A DNA stretch of 64,000 nucleotides from Pseudorasbora parva (taxonomy: Eukaryota > Chordata > Actinopteri > Cypriniformes > Gobionidae): positions 17,240,713-17,304,712 of the forward strand of contig NC_090178.1 in NCBI RefSeq assembly GCF_024679245.1. The letters are read 5' to 3'. A program made the translations under genes and the position numbers. The notes under the pieces were generated by a model. It saw only the letters and a program-made list of their open reading frames with translations. It did no database searches and was not told the DNA's origin. Shown in pieces: positions 32,519 to 46,339 of this stretch. Each line of letters begins with the position of its first letter. Position 1 is the first letter of the stretch.

Positions 32519-33243
32519 GTGAGAGGAAAGAGGAAATAAAAAACAAAGGAAAACAAAAGAGAATGGAGAGGAAAATAAAAGGAAAGCAATGGGAAAATGA
32601 AATAGGGAATAGTAATGTAAATCAAATTGGAAAGAGGAAAGCAAAGGGAAAAATTAAGAGGAAAACAAATGAAAATTGGAAAGAGGAAAACAAAGGGAAA
32701 AGGAAATAGAAAAGGGAAATTGAAAAAGGAAAGTTAAAGTAAAGCAAATTGGAAGGAAAAGGAAAGGAAAGTAGAAAGCAAAGGGCAAAAGGATATAGGA
32801 AAGCACATTGCAAAGCAAATGGATATGGGAAGGGGAATGTCAATTTAAAAGAAAAGACGAAAGCAAAGGTGAAAGAAAACAGAAAAGTGAACTGGAAGGA
32901 AAGAGGAAACCAAAGACAATAGGAAAGCAAAGGGGAAATAAAAAAGGAAAGAAAATGGGAAAGTAAAGTAAATTCAATTGGAAAGAGGAAAACAAATGGA
33001 AAAAGAAAAGGAAATAGAAATAGAAAATGAAAATGGGAAAAGGAAAGTTAAGGGAAAAGCAAACAGGAAAGCAAATTTGAAGGAAAAGGGAAAAATGTAA
33101 AACGGAAAGTAAAGGGGAAAATACATTTAAAAGAAAAGACGGAAGTAAAGGGGAAAGAAAACAGGAAGGAAAGAGGAAACCAAAGGCAATAGGAAATCAA
33201 ATGGGAAAGGAAAGATGCAATGAAAAGCAAAGGTGGAAGATAA
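32519..33243 (+). repeat. Polypurine tract of GGAAA/GAAAA units, about 725 bp
   Basis: The plus strand is almost entirely A and G in degenerate GGAAA, GGGAAA and GCAAA units, with only scattered pyrimidines. The long open frames on both strands (Lys/Glu-rich or Phe/Pro/Ser-rich) come from composition. In the inferred fhl3 pre-mRNA, which is the minus strand, it would be a long CU-rich tract. Confidence 0.9.
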
Positions 33244-36200
33244 AGATGATGAATGGACTGACTGACAAAACTCAAATAGCAAAATCAGGAACTCTCTCAT
33301 TGAAGCTCCAATACACTTGACTTGAGTAGGACGGACGCTGATCTGATCCCTCATCAGATGTGAAGTGTGGACACTGGATGCCTGACTGCTGCCCGTCCTG
33401 CTCTGTAGATTCTAGAACAAGCCTACGATTAGAGCAGAGTTCTGCAGAGGCTTGGCAATGCTACGCGTCAGATGTCTGGACTCGTTCTTCCCCATGCCGA
33501 GTAGAAAATAAAGACACAGAAAGGTGGTCTGGCAAACACAAGGGGCATTTGTAAAGCATTTCCTTAGGCTAAGGGTGGGCTCCTAAATTTCACTGGTGGT
33601 TTTTCAACACGCTCTAGCAGAGAGCTTTTTAACTTTTGGAACACTTGCCTTGATCAGATGTCTTTTGATGTTGTTGATGGAAACTGCTCTTGAGCACACT
33701 GCTCCATCCTCAACATGACAAATTATTTACAATGGTTTGAATAATCGCTGGGGAGGTAGATTGAGCGTAACATTCAAGTTTGCCTTTCCAAACCCACTTT
33801 ATAGGAATGGCCAATGACGGAGCACTGGCTCGTTGAGAAGAGCCTGAACTCATCCGCTCAATTACCAAAAATGAAAAGTAAATCTTAATGTCGTTTTCAC
33901 TCTCTTTCGCCTCTTTTCCACCCCAAACATTTGACAGAAATCTCTGAGAACCCAAGTCAAGTTGATGTGCTCTGACCTGTTTAATGTTAGGAAAACAACG
34001 AGAACAGTGGGAACATACTTGCGCTAAGTTGAGTAAAGTTGTGATTTTCCTTCAAGTGCCGTAACATAGAAGGCCATGAGGGGTTCAAGGCCTTTCGTAT
34101 TTGCTTTCTTTGTTTGTACTTCTCTCTGCTAGTCACAACTGCTTTTCGTTGGCATCACAGTGTGGCCTGTTAGGTCTAGTCTTCAAGGTTTTTGGTGCTA
34201 TCTCCTACATTCTTTCTCATGTCAACAGAGAGAAAATGAGCTGAAAGTGTTGTAGTTTGTTTTTCACGCTTTCCACGTAAAAGGGTACAGAATAGCCTGA
34301 AACTGTTCAGTCAACAGTTTAGCCTCCTGATATTGTCGACGGGCAACTTCGGGAGGTCAAAGTGTTTTATTCCATATTTTATTTTTATTCCATATTTTTT
34401 ATTTATATATTTTATTTTACTTTTTGAGGTTTAATCAGGTTATTATGCAAGAAACATTTTCTAAATACATGGTAAAACCCTGATTTGTGCGATTATAATA
34501 TTAAATCATGTCAGAATAGTAGCAAGGTTGCAAATTTGCCATTCAATTAAAATATCACTCAGTAGAAACTAGCTAATTTGGGACCAAATGTCGGTTTATA
34601 TATATCGGTTAACTTTCCCTTTTTATTAAAGAACTAAATACTATAATATTATTTATCACCATAGTGTACATATTAGTGGAAAGTGGCTTTTATCTTTGGT
34701 TCAAAATGGGAATTTTGCACAGCTCGAATTTTGCCACTGAAGTATTGAGACTCCAACAAATGACATTTGACATCATGTGTTTTCAGAAATTAAATTAGGT
34801 CACGAAGTGGTTAAAGTGCTCCTTTTGTTGAATAGTTTTCCTCTCTGATCTTTATTTTTAGATTTCTATTAATACTGGATTTGCTCAGCAAATGTTTCCA
34901 TGCATGGCAATCACCCCATATGAAAGGAACAACTTTCTCATAGTGCTTTAGTAATTAGATGAGTTTTGCACATCACGGCAGAGTATAAGAGTGCATGCTT
35001 CCTTTAACTTAACACATGAAAGGGGGGTTTAAAAAAACCACAGCATAGTATGACCATGAGGCTAATTTGGGTCAAAAATGGTAGCTAGGTGGTCTTTGTT
35101 TCACTTGGTTTTTTTAATGAAAAGTTACTAATTCTGCAAGGTCAGCCTTACCAGAATGAGATCAGCAGCGGTTTCCAGGTCAGCCCGTGAATCTGGAAGC
35201 CATCAACCTTCAAAAACACAAATTTGGTGCCGCTTGGTCCGACCCATGAAAGTGCAGTGTCTTCACTCTTCGCTACTATTTTATTGAAAAATAAATTTGA
35301 ATTCACCCTAATGTTGTTTAATGGCTTTATCAAAACATTTGATGTTTCAACGAATTATCATTATGTTTTGTCAATAACAATTCATAGTGATGGCTGTAAG
35401 TAGATTAATGCACTAATATTCCAAGTCTTCTAAAGCCATATGATAGATTTTTGTGAGAAATTTAAGCCATAATTCGCTTAAACTTTTTTGTGATTGTTGA
35501 GCTCATCAACAAGATCAGTCCAGTTTGTCAATTAATAGCTGGTTTGTGAACAGAATTAAAAGATGCATATAAAAAAACCGACCCAAATGGACAAATCATT
35601 CACTCAGCTGGTTCTTGTGTTCAACTCCCTGGTACAGTAAGATTCAAAATATACTTTTGTGCCACAGAAGAAAGTAAAGTTTTGAACAACATGGAGTAAA
35701 TGATTACTACAGTTATCTACAGTTGTTTTATGGAAGTCAATGCCTTTGAAATAAAAACCTTGTGAGTACTAAATATTTGTCTTCTGTAAATAAAGATTAG
35801 CAATATTAATTAATGATATACAGATCGGCAGTGCAGCAGGAAACAGGCAGGTTTTCTCTCTGTCACTGGCAAGCTGACAAGCTGACAGAATGGGAAAAAA
35901 CGCATAATGCCAAAACATGTGAAGGAATGCTGCTAAATAGGAAGCATCCAGGATGATTTAGCGTCAGAAGTCAGTCCAGGATACTATCCTTTTATTTTTC
36001 TACCATCTTGTTTATGGTTCTTCTCCTTGGCAACATGTAAACAGTGCCCTGGAGCAATAAAGCAATAAAATGCCCATCAGTGACAGTCTACCGTCATCGT
36101 ATGAGTTGTATGGACATCACACACACACACACATACATATCTCAACCTCTTAATCAAATGGTTTCAACAGTTTAGGAAATGTTCCAGCGCAAGATACGTG

Positions 36201-36429
36201 GTCAGTTTTCCTTCCTGTGTTGGCATATTTACTATTGGAGCAGGATGTTTAGTGAAACGTATTGAAACAGTTGGGTTCCAGAAGTAAAAATCCCATACAT
36301 TTTCTCCATTGGGAAATTGATTTTTAACAGTAACTTATAAACCTTTAAAAAACAGCCCTACCTTGAGCTCAGTGGTGGTTAATCAATGGTTTGTGCTTCT
36401 GTTGAAGCCATTTGCGTCTATATTTGTAT
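33244..36429. other. fhl3 intron 1 sequence, no gene seen
   Basis: Mostly unassigned. 34360-34420 is a T/A-rich simple region; a short (AC)n run lies at 36120-36134. No exon, RNA gene or transposon ends recognised. Confidence 0.4.
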
Positions 36430-36775
36430 ACACTATTGTTAAAAAGATTTAAAAATATATACAAAATATATTTTTAAAGAAGATTCACAGCATGCATTAA
36501 TCAAATACATACATTTACAAATGTAATTTATTATTTTGATGGAAAAGCTGAATTATCAGCAGCCATTACTCCAGTCTTTAGTGTCACATGAACGTTCAGA
36601 AATCATTCTAATATGCTGATTTGATCAAGAAACATTTCTTCTTATTATTTTTGTGGAAAATGCTTTTGCTGCTTAATATTTTAGTTTAAACAGTGCTGCC
36701 TTTTTTCAAAAGCATTTATAACATAAACAGCATTTATGTTTAAATAGTAATCTTTCGTAACTGTACTATTTTTGA
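36430..36775 (+). repeat. Dispersed repeat family R1, copy 4
   Basis: ATTACTCCAGTCTTTAGTG, GAACGTTCAGAAATCATTCT, ATATGCTGATTTGATCAAGA and TTTGTGGAAAATGC, in the same order as copy 1. Directly followed by MITE sequence. Confidence 0.65.
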
Positions 36776-36917
36776 CTCTCTCAGTGACTAGCCATTGACT
36801 TGCATTATACGAATCGCCAAGGACCACGGTTTCAGCTAAATATATCTTTACTTTGTTCAACTGAAGAAAAAAGTCACCTACACTGTTTACATCTTGGATA
36901 TCCTGAGGGTGGGTAAA

Positions 36918-37139
36918 TTAAAGGGATAATTCACCCAAAAATGAAAATTTGATGTTTATCTGCTTACCCCCAGGTCATCCTAGATGTAGGTGTGTTTGTT
37001 TCTTCAGTAGAACACAAATCAAGATTTTTAACTCCAACCATTGCTCGTATAGGCTAATGCATGTCAATGGCGTCTAATACATCTTGAATGCCCTGGGGGT
37101 AAACATCACATTTTCATTTTTGGGAGAACTATCCCTTTG
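36918..37139. mobile_element. Short TTAA-family MITE
   Basis: Left end TTAAAGGGATAATTCACCC, right end GGGAGAACTATCCCTTTG; the right TTAA is mutated. Shares the 'CTGCTTACCCCCAGGTCATC' block with the element at 3756-4405 but lacks its middle. Confidence 0.7.
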
Positions 37140-38175
37140 TGTAGACTTATAATTTAAATAAGAGATTCATTGTGCAGTGTATACAACTTTGTTGATGTAT
37201 AATCTATAAGACAGATGAACATCTATGCATATACACTATACAGATCTTTCCATTGTATATCAACTGAAAACCTCTCAGATTTCTCAGAGTGTCTTTCTAT
37301 TGCCCTTCATTCAGAGGTCTGCCCACTGCATCTGACAGCTACACAAACAAACACAATTTGTCTGTAACAAAAACAAGACAGAGACAGGGAGAATGATAAT
37401 GACGATGCGCGCACACCAAAACTAAAATAAACGCAGCAGAAGATCTAGAAACAAAGGGGTAGTTGTTCAGGAGGGGCTGACACTACGAGCAGCTGCATAC
37501 ACACATCTTTTCTCTTGCTCAGTTGGAGGTTGCTTTCCACAGCGTATAACCACAACCCCAGACTGGCCCGCTCCTAATCCAACAGACTAGATAAGATTAT
37601 ATAATGCGATAAAGTTTGGAAATGAACTGCACAAGACTGTCAGGTCTAATTCCCAATGGTGGATGAGAGAAAAACTATTCCTTTGCGTGATGGAATACTT
37701 GATTCTGATTGGTCAGTAGTGGAATTCTGCATGTTTATTTAATGACCCCTAAACGGACCATTATCCCTGGCAACCAATTTACAATTATTTATCCTTACTA
37801 TTAATATTTTTCATAGTTTATGATACTTGTATCACTCTTTTCAACTCAGAAATCAATATGTCCATTTGTTAGGGCTGCATGATATATCAGTTATCAGACA
37901 ATATTAACGTTTTGGCACTAAGTGCAAATAGCAATAGAAGCTAGCAATTCTATTTACACTCAGTGAAAAGGGGTAGGAGTATATAAGTTTGACTTCTTCC
38001 TACTCCTTTTTCGTACATGAGATAGAAGCATGTTTTTACAGGAAAGTAAGATACTTTGCTGTGTTTTTAATTTTATTTTTCATCTTAACTTTTTCTTTTT
38101 TAAATGTTTGAACATTATTGTATTTTTATTATTCTCTCATGTTTGAAAAAAGAAGAAGAAAAAAGCTACTTTTCT
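37140..38175. other. fhl3 intron 1 sequence, no gene seen
   Basis: No recognised element except a possible hAT end fragment (TTAGGGCTGCATGATATAT) at about 37869. No coding exon. Confidence 0.4.
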
Positions 38176-38521
38176 TTAAGGGGGGGTGAAATGCTGTTTC
38201 ATGCATACTGATCTTTTTACACTGTTAAAGACTTGGAATCCCATACTAAACATAGACAAAGTTTCAGAAGTTAAGGTGGACGTTTGATGGGAGTATTTCT
38301 TTGTCAAAAATACTACTTCCGGTTAGTCATAAGTTTCGGCAAGTTTTTTGAGATCATGCGTCCCCTTTGACGTTAATGGGGGCGGAATTTCCTTGTATGG
38401 GCCTTACGGACAATTCTACCGGAAGCGCGTGAGAGAGAGAGAGGGAGAGAGCGAAAGTAACAGGCTACGCCCATCAAAGCGCTGGCTTGTAGGATGCTGG
38501 ACAGGTGATGTGCACATAACA

Positions 38522-38774
38522 ATGTCACCAAAAAAGTGCGTTTTTGGTTGCCAGACCAAGACAGTCCTGCAGATTCCCCAAAAACCCCGCGTTAAGGCAA
38601 CAGTGGATGTAATTTGCTTTTCCGGATCAGCAACTGAGTTGCGCGAATGTTTATATCTGTTCGCTGCATTTCGGTGCCGACTGTTTCATAAACAAGGCCC
38701 AGCTCGACGCCGGATTTTCCCGATCGCCTAATGCTGAATGATGGAGCAGTCCCAACGTTAGAACCGCAGGCGGT
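38522..38774 (+). pseudogene. Degenerate THAP-domain exon inside the TTAA element
   Basis: ATG at 38522 opens SPKKCVFGC, the paired Cys start of a THAP zinc finger. After frame slips, FGADCFINKAQLDAGF and finally LMLNDGAVPT follow; AVPT is the box that closes THAP domains. A consensus donor GTGAGT follows at about 38775, so this looks like a first coding exon. At least two frame changes make it non-functional as a continuous frame. THAP domains are sequence-specific DNA-binding zinc fingers. Confidence 0.65.
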
Positions 38775-39235
38775 GAGTGAGACTGCTTCAAATGTCTGTG
38801 TCTTTGCCTATGCTCATCAAGTAGCCCAAACATGATCACGTATAGTTAATTGATCAATGGAGCATGCGATGTGTAGTGCGTGTACATTTGTTTAGCTGGC
38901 CACTATATGTGTAACTTTATGTTTGTGTATTGTAAAAGCACTCCAAACAACAATACACAAAGAGGGGGGAAATATGTTGAACTAAATAAGCACGCTTCTT
39001 CATTCAAATGCGCTACTATCGTGTCTTTCTATGTAAACACTAACTTAACCTGCCGTGCAAAACCAGTCCGCTTACTGTCTACACAAACCACGCGTAAACA
39101 CACAAACACACGTGCACAACTGCACTTCCCACATGTACACCTTCAAAGACAAAAATACGACGATATAATTCAAGTATAAATATGTAAATAACACAAGCCG
39201 CTAAGCATATTATATAGTTAGTGTATAACTTGTAC

Positions 39236-39345
39236 CACATAGAGACGTCCTGCTGTAGTCGTTTTTGCTGCTGCTCCTGTTCAACTGCAGCCTCTGGGTC
39301 TGATTCCGGATCATAGATGTATGGCTGTATCTGATTAAAAGCCAT
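39236..39345 (-). pseudogene. Exon-like segment with acidic N-terminus, in the TTAA element
   Basis: Minus-strand frame starting MAFNQIQPYIYDPESD, about 37 residues, up to a possible donor (W|GTACAAG) at about 39235. The leader resembles N-termini of fish repeat-encoded proteins that carry a Cys-rich P2X7-tail-like domain, but that domain is not visible here. Recognition is from general familiarity and weak. It converges on the THAP exon from the opposite strand. Confidence 0.35.
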
Positions 39346-39639
39346 ATTTTTATTTTGAATAAAGTTTTTTTCCCGCTGTTAGGGATGACACAGCTTTACG
39401 ACGCACTCGACTCAACACAATAGCAGCAGCGAGCACACGTCATTATTTAGCTCCGCTCACACGATACGCCCCCACCCGCTCGGCTTTTTTCGGAAAGACT
39501 CGGAACAGCGCATCTTTCTTATATAATTATAAAAAAAATAAAGACTTTTCGGAGATATGCAGGATGCAATGCTACTCTATAGGTACTCAAGATTGACATG
39601 ACACTGACTGAAACTGAGTGTTTCACCCCCCCTTTAACT

Positions 39640-40350
39640 CTTTTTCTGTCAGCACTTTAATGATTTTTTTAGTTTTTGGACCATTTTCACAAAAATTCCA
39701 TAGCCCATAGAATATTGTTTTATCAATATCTGAGCATGCACTATATCAAAAGAAAGAGCTGACCCTCTTCTTTTAATTATTTTTATTATTATTAAAGCTT
39801 CATGCATTCCTTTATCAACTCTTGAATATGGGAAAATTTCATTTTAAAAAAGTAAAAAAGTAACAAAAAAAATCTAGTTTTTGTAAAAGACCATATCCAG
39901 ATCAGATTCAGAGCGATGATTGAGTCCATCAACATCCCTAATGCTTGCACAGTCCTGTAGCTTGTCCTGGGTCCACATTTTTACATATGCATCTGCTTAC
40001 ATTGCTTGTTTTACTGCATCTTCCTTACGTGTGTTTTGATCAGGAGATTCTGTACTTCAGGAATTTTTATTGCTTTTTATTATTATTAAACATTTACTTT
40101 ATTTCCACATTTAGAACATTTTCTTATTTTATATTGAAAGCAAATTCCTTTCTGATGGGATTTGTGATGAGAAAAGATATTCGAAAGGCATATTGGAAAC
40201 CATGTTGATCGCAACAAAACAACAATCCATTAGCGATACAAATTATTAAATTAAATTGTGTGCGTTTAAAAAAAAATGTTTGGCACAGCCAGGCATTGTA
40301 AGGCGGAGCTAACAAGGCATGCTTTTTGCACTTGGAGTGAATAGACACTC
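39640..40350. repeat. Dispersed repeat region, relative at 10400-10690
   Basis: 39890-40050 repeats blocks of the 10400-10690 sequence in order. The flanking parts (TTTGGACCATTTTCACAAAA, CAGGCATTGTAAGGCGGAGC) look repeat-derived but are unassigned. Confidence 0.45.
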
Positions 40351-41878
40351 CAAGTTTTTGTTATTTATTAGTCAATATTGTATATTTAATAGCTCATGCT
40401 CATTTCCACTGTAACATTTAGATTACCTTATCTTTCATATCACACACTTAAAGTCTTTGGTCATTTTTTTAAGTACTCTTTCAGTCAATCATTTTATACC
40501 TTAAAATACCGCATTTTATACCTCATCTTTGATATTCAAAATTACATTAAAATTATTTTTCCTTTATAAATAATTTCAAATTAAACATTTAAATGTAACC
40601 TTTAGCCAATCTCAAAATTAATATACATTTTTCATAATATACTGTACATAATTGTGTGACACCTAAATTCACTTGTGGAAGTTAAGATGATTCATTTAAA
40701 TTTTTAGGCTTTTCTGTTTTTAGACAAAATATTATAGAATTTTAATATATGATTTTTTTATGGTCATTGGCCATAAAATGAAACATCAGCCAGACTTATC
40801 AGTGTATCCTTACCGTAAGTACTAATAAGAAGCCAAACAATATCACAAATGATTAAAATCACGCTGTCTCAAAGTTAAAATGTGCTCACATTAAGACGAA
40901 AGTATCACACATATATTTGGGTTATATTCAAGGACATTGTTTCAACTCACTGCAGAAAAAAAGAAGTGCTCCTAAATATAGACTTTCATGTACATGTGCG
41001 CACATGTGCAGACACACTTTTTTCCTGAAGGATCTAAGAAAAACACAACCGCCACTGGTGGCTGGATTGGGCTTAAACATGTCTCCCTTGGTTCTCTTTT
41101 ATGACTCTCCAAGGACTCATCTAGACCACCTCCCTTCTTTTCCTCGTCCTCTTTTTCTTTTCCTGCCACGTTTTTCGGTAACCTTCAAGATAAATGTCAC
41201 ATGCGGAAAAGCAAACCCAGGAAAAAACTTTAGCACATGGCTAGACGCATGCCTATAAATTGCCATAAAATTAGGAAGCGTATACTTTGCATGCAAACGG
41301 CTGTGGGTGTTGGTGACCTCCAGGGGTCTTTTTTCCCCCCATTTCCATTCACAGGGGACTTGGCTCCAGGCATCAGAAAGCAGAGCACTGGCCACGCTGC
41401 AGAAATCATCTCACTTCAAAGGTGACCATAAATCAAACAGTTGTGCCCCCGCCATCCGTTACACCATCCCCCCAAAAACCCTTCTGTCATTCTCAAAACG
41501 AGGGGGCTGGGAGAAAGGCATTACCTCAGACTCTGGACTCAGGCTTCTGCACTCATTGGCTGCCTGTAAGGTCCGTCGTTTCAATTGATGGTTCCTCAAA
41601 TATCAAACTACTCAATTCAGCTAAAATAATACTAGTGCTAAAATGCGATATATGTGGCTGTGTCCCTTCACTGGCAATCAGGTCAAGTGACAGAAGAATG
41701 TTTCTGAATCCCGAGGGGGGTGAGGCATTTGTGGGTAACCTTTATCCAATCTCCTCAGTCCCAATCGTGCCTGTGGTTAGTTGCTAGATCCACATTAGGT
41801 TAACTTGGCAAATGTTAAATAGACACACGATAGTATTGATTTCATGTACTTTGTACAATGTATTTGCTAATCCTTAAC
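40351..41878. other. fhl3 intron 1 sequence, no gene seen
   Basis: 40.35-40.9 kb is AT-rich; 41.0-41.8 kb is GC-balanced and without recognised repeats. Overlapping open frames of 90-120 codons on both strands at 40.9-41.8 kb have no domain and mutually overlap, arguing against coding. Confidence 0.4.
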
Positions 41879-42211
41879 TTAAAGGGTTAGTTCACCCAAA
41901 AATAAAAATTCTGTCAAGAATTACTTACCCTAATGTCGTTCGACACCCGTAAGACCTCCGTTCATCTTCGGAACACAGTTTAAGATATTTTATATTTAGA
42001 CCGAGAGCTTTCTGTTTCACGAACGTCGTTACCAACGTGTAGCTCAACCAGTAGAGCGTGGTGCTACCAACACCAAGGTCATGGGTTCGATTCCCGGGGA
42101 AAGCAAGAACTTACAATAATGTCAAAAATGTGTACCTTGAATGCAATGTAAGTCGCTTTGTATAAAAGCGTCTGCCAAATGCATAAATGTAAATGTAAAC
42201 TAACCCTTTAA
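41879..42211. mobile_element. TTAA-family MITE interrupted by a SINE
   Basis: TTAAAGGGTTAGTTCACCC at the left, TAACCCTTTAA at the right, TTAA at both ends. The left arm matches 8156-8300. The SINE occupies most of the right half, and only the last dozen bases of the right arm remain. Confidence 0.75.
42037..42199 (+). repeat. tRNA-derived SINE with L2-type tail
   Basis: The tRNA-like head has an A box (TAGCTCAACCAG, from 42040) and a B box GGTTCGATTCC (42084-42094) that fits the Pol III consensus exactly. The body is followed by the tail AAGTCGCTTTGTATAAAAG, CGTCTGCCAAATGCATAAAT and GTAAATGTAAA. That tail matches the 3' tail of the L2-type LINE at 11820-11883, as expected if the LINE machinery mobilises it. 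It is not a functional tRNA gene: no full cloverleaf with acceptor stem is visible. Confidence 0.85.
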
Positions 42212-42271
42212 GGTTAACTAGGGCTGAAATTAGCATGCTAATTTGTGTAGTATACATTAAAATACAAATTT

Positions 42272-42529
42272 CCCTGTTGAAAAAGCCCCCTGCATATGCT
42301 GGTATGTTTTGAAGAATGGCAGTTGGTCCTTAGTTGGTCATGAGCTAGTTTCAGATGGTCCTAAACTGGTTATAAACTGGCTCTGATCTGGAGATAGTTG
42401 CTTAGGACCAGCACTTGACCAGCTTAAACCAGTTTATGACCAACCAAGGACCAGCTTAAACCAGCTCAAACCAACTGCTTCAGGCTTCAAAACATACCTA
42501 ACCAGCATATGCTTGGTTTTTCAACAGGG
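42272..42529. mobile_element. Palindromic 'CCCTGTT' MITE, copy 2
   Basis: Begins CCCTGTTGAAAAAGCC and ends GGTTTTTCAACAGGG; internal GCATATGCTGGTATGTTTTG is inverted as CAAAACATACCTAACCAGCA. Same family as 16792-17033. Confidence 0.8.
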
Positions 42530-42552
42530 TTACCTAGCTGGAGCAATAACCT

Positions 42553-45091
<2,539 letters not shown>

Positions 45092-45099
45092 CTTGCTTC

Positions 45100-45921
45100 T
45101 AGGGCTGTTTCGAATGCCATTTTTTGAGCTTCGAAGCTTAGGTGGCAATCAATATCGAATATTCGAAGCTTCGGTGGGTGGGGCTAAATATATAATAATA
45201 GTGTCGGTTTGCATTTGTATTATCTTTCACGACTTCACGTTTCACTCTTCGGCATCGTAAATGTGTTGCGGCAGACCCAGTGGAGTGCAGTGTTGCATTT
45301 GGTGCAATATGATCAGGTGGCACACATTCTTTAAATATTAATAAACATTTAATAATCTTTAAAATAGAACAGTTTCCGGTATGCATTACACGGGCAGGTT
45401 TATGCTCCGAAAACGCACAGTGCACAAGTGATACAAAACACAAAGTCTGTTGAGAGCAAGAACTTTAATAAGGTATTAATAACGAACCTTTCTTTAAAAC
45501 AAATGAATCCCAAAACAGAAATTAAATTAGTAACACACAGTGATTTCAACGAACTGTAATAAATAAAGAACACGGTAGCATGCTTATAAACAGTTGAATA
45601 AGAATAAATGAATTGTTTTTAAAATGACACAAAATGTAATATCTATTACAATTAGTTTTATTCTATATAAGGGATTTATTTTGTCTTATTCTCACTTTTT
45701 GTTAATTTAAATCTTTAAAATGCGCGATGCTTTTATTGAAAGCATGTTGCGGTGTTTTTTTATTTTATTTATTAGTATTATTTCAAGCATGAGTGAGAAT
45801 GAGTCCGCGACGGAAGTCACGTGTTGAAAAAAAAAACGATTATTCGAATCTCAAAACTGAAAATCGAATGCCACCTCACCGAACGAATATTCGAATATTC
45901 GATTATTCTAGTACAGCCCTA
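45100..45921. mobile_element. Non-autonomous hAT element, TAGGGCTG ends
   Basis: 822 bp, ends TAGGGCTGTTTCGAATG and CAGCCCTA. A perfect 8-bp target duplication CTTGCTTC flanks it (45092-45099 and 45922-45929). Both subterminal regions have clusters of ATTCGAATATTCGA-type palindromes. No transposase remnant recognised. Confidence 0.92.
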
Positions 45922-46116
45922 CTTGCTTCATTTGCTCTGGATGAATATTGTTGCTGTTAAAGGGCTTGAATTTCAGCATGGGATTGCTCATACTGTGCAT
46001 AATTTTACCCATCCCTGCATATTTTGTGCTCACAACCAAAGTGTGCGCACATAAAGCCACCTTGAGTTCACTTAAACAGTCAAATACACATAAAAATGTT
46101 TTAAGTGAATGTAAAT

Positions 46117-46339
46117 ACACTGTAAAAATAAAAACGGAAAATGTACTGGTAATTTCCTGCCAGCACATTATCCAGTAATTTTATGGAAATTTCTGTTAAC
46201 CCTTAAAACACAAACTAATACAATGTGTAATTCAAAATACAGGTAAAACACCTGTAAAAAACAATACGAAAAAATCCTTTATATTTATATACAGTACATT
46301 GTGCCCTATTTTTACGGATTTTTTTTTTTTTTTACAGTT
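46117..46339. mobile_element. 'ACTGTAAAAA' MITE
   Basis: Starts ACACTGTAAAAATAAAAACG and ends in a T run then TTTACAGTTT. Related by its ends to 22723-22945. Confidence 0.6.

Larger units (their letters stand above)
38176..39637. mobile_element. TTAA-flanked element carrying THAP-domain relic
   Basis: Ends TTAAGGGGGGGTGAAATG and GTTTCACCCCCCCTTTAA, inverted, with TTAA at 38176-38179 and 39634-39637. 1.46 kb. It contains a degenerate THAP-type exon on the plus strand (38522-38774) and an ATG-containing exon-like segment on the minus strand (39345-39236). TTAA targets and THAP DNA-binding domains are both features of Kolobok-type transposons, so that superfamily is the best guess. Confidence 0.7.

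Noticed and set aside
32512..33354. Lys/Glu-rich plus-strand and Phe/Ser/Pro-rich minus-strand frames
   Set aside because: Produced by the polypurine tract; composition alone explains them.
40917..41787. Overlapping 90-121-codon frames on both strands
   Set aside because: Mutually overlapping, no domains, no splice-site support; judged non-coding intron sequence.
42037..42110. tRNA gene
   Set aside because: The A and B boxes are present, but no full cloverleaf or acceptor stem is visible and it continues into a SINE body and LINE-like tail.
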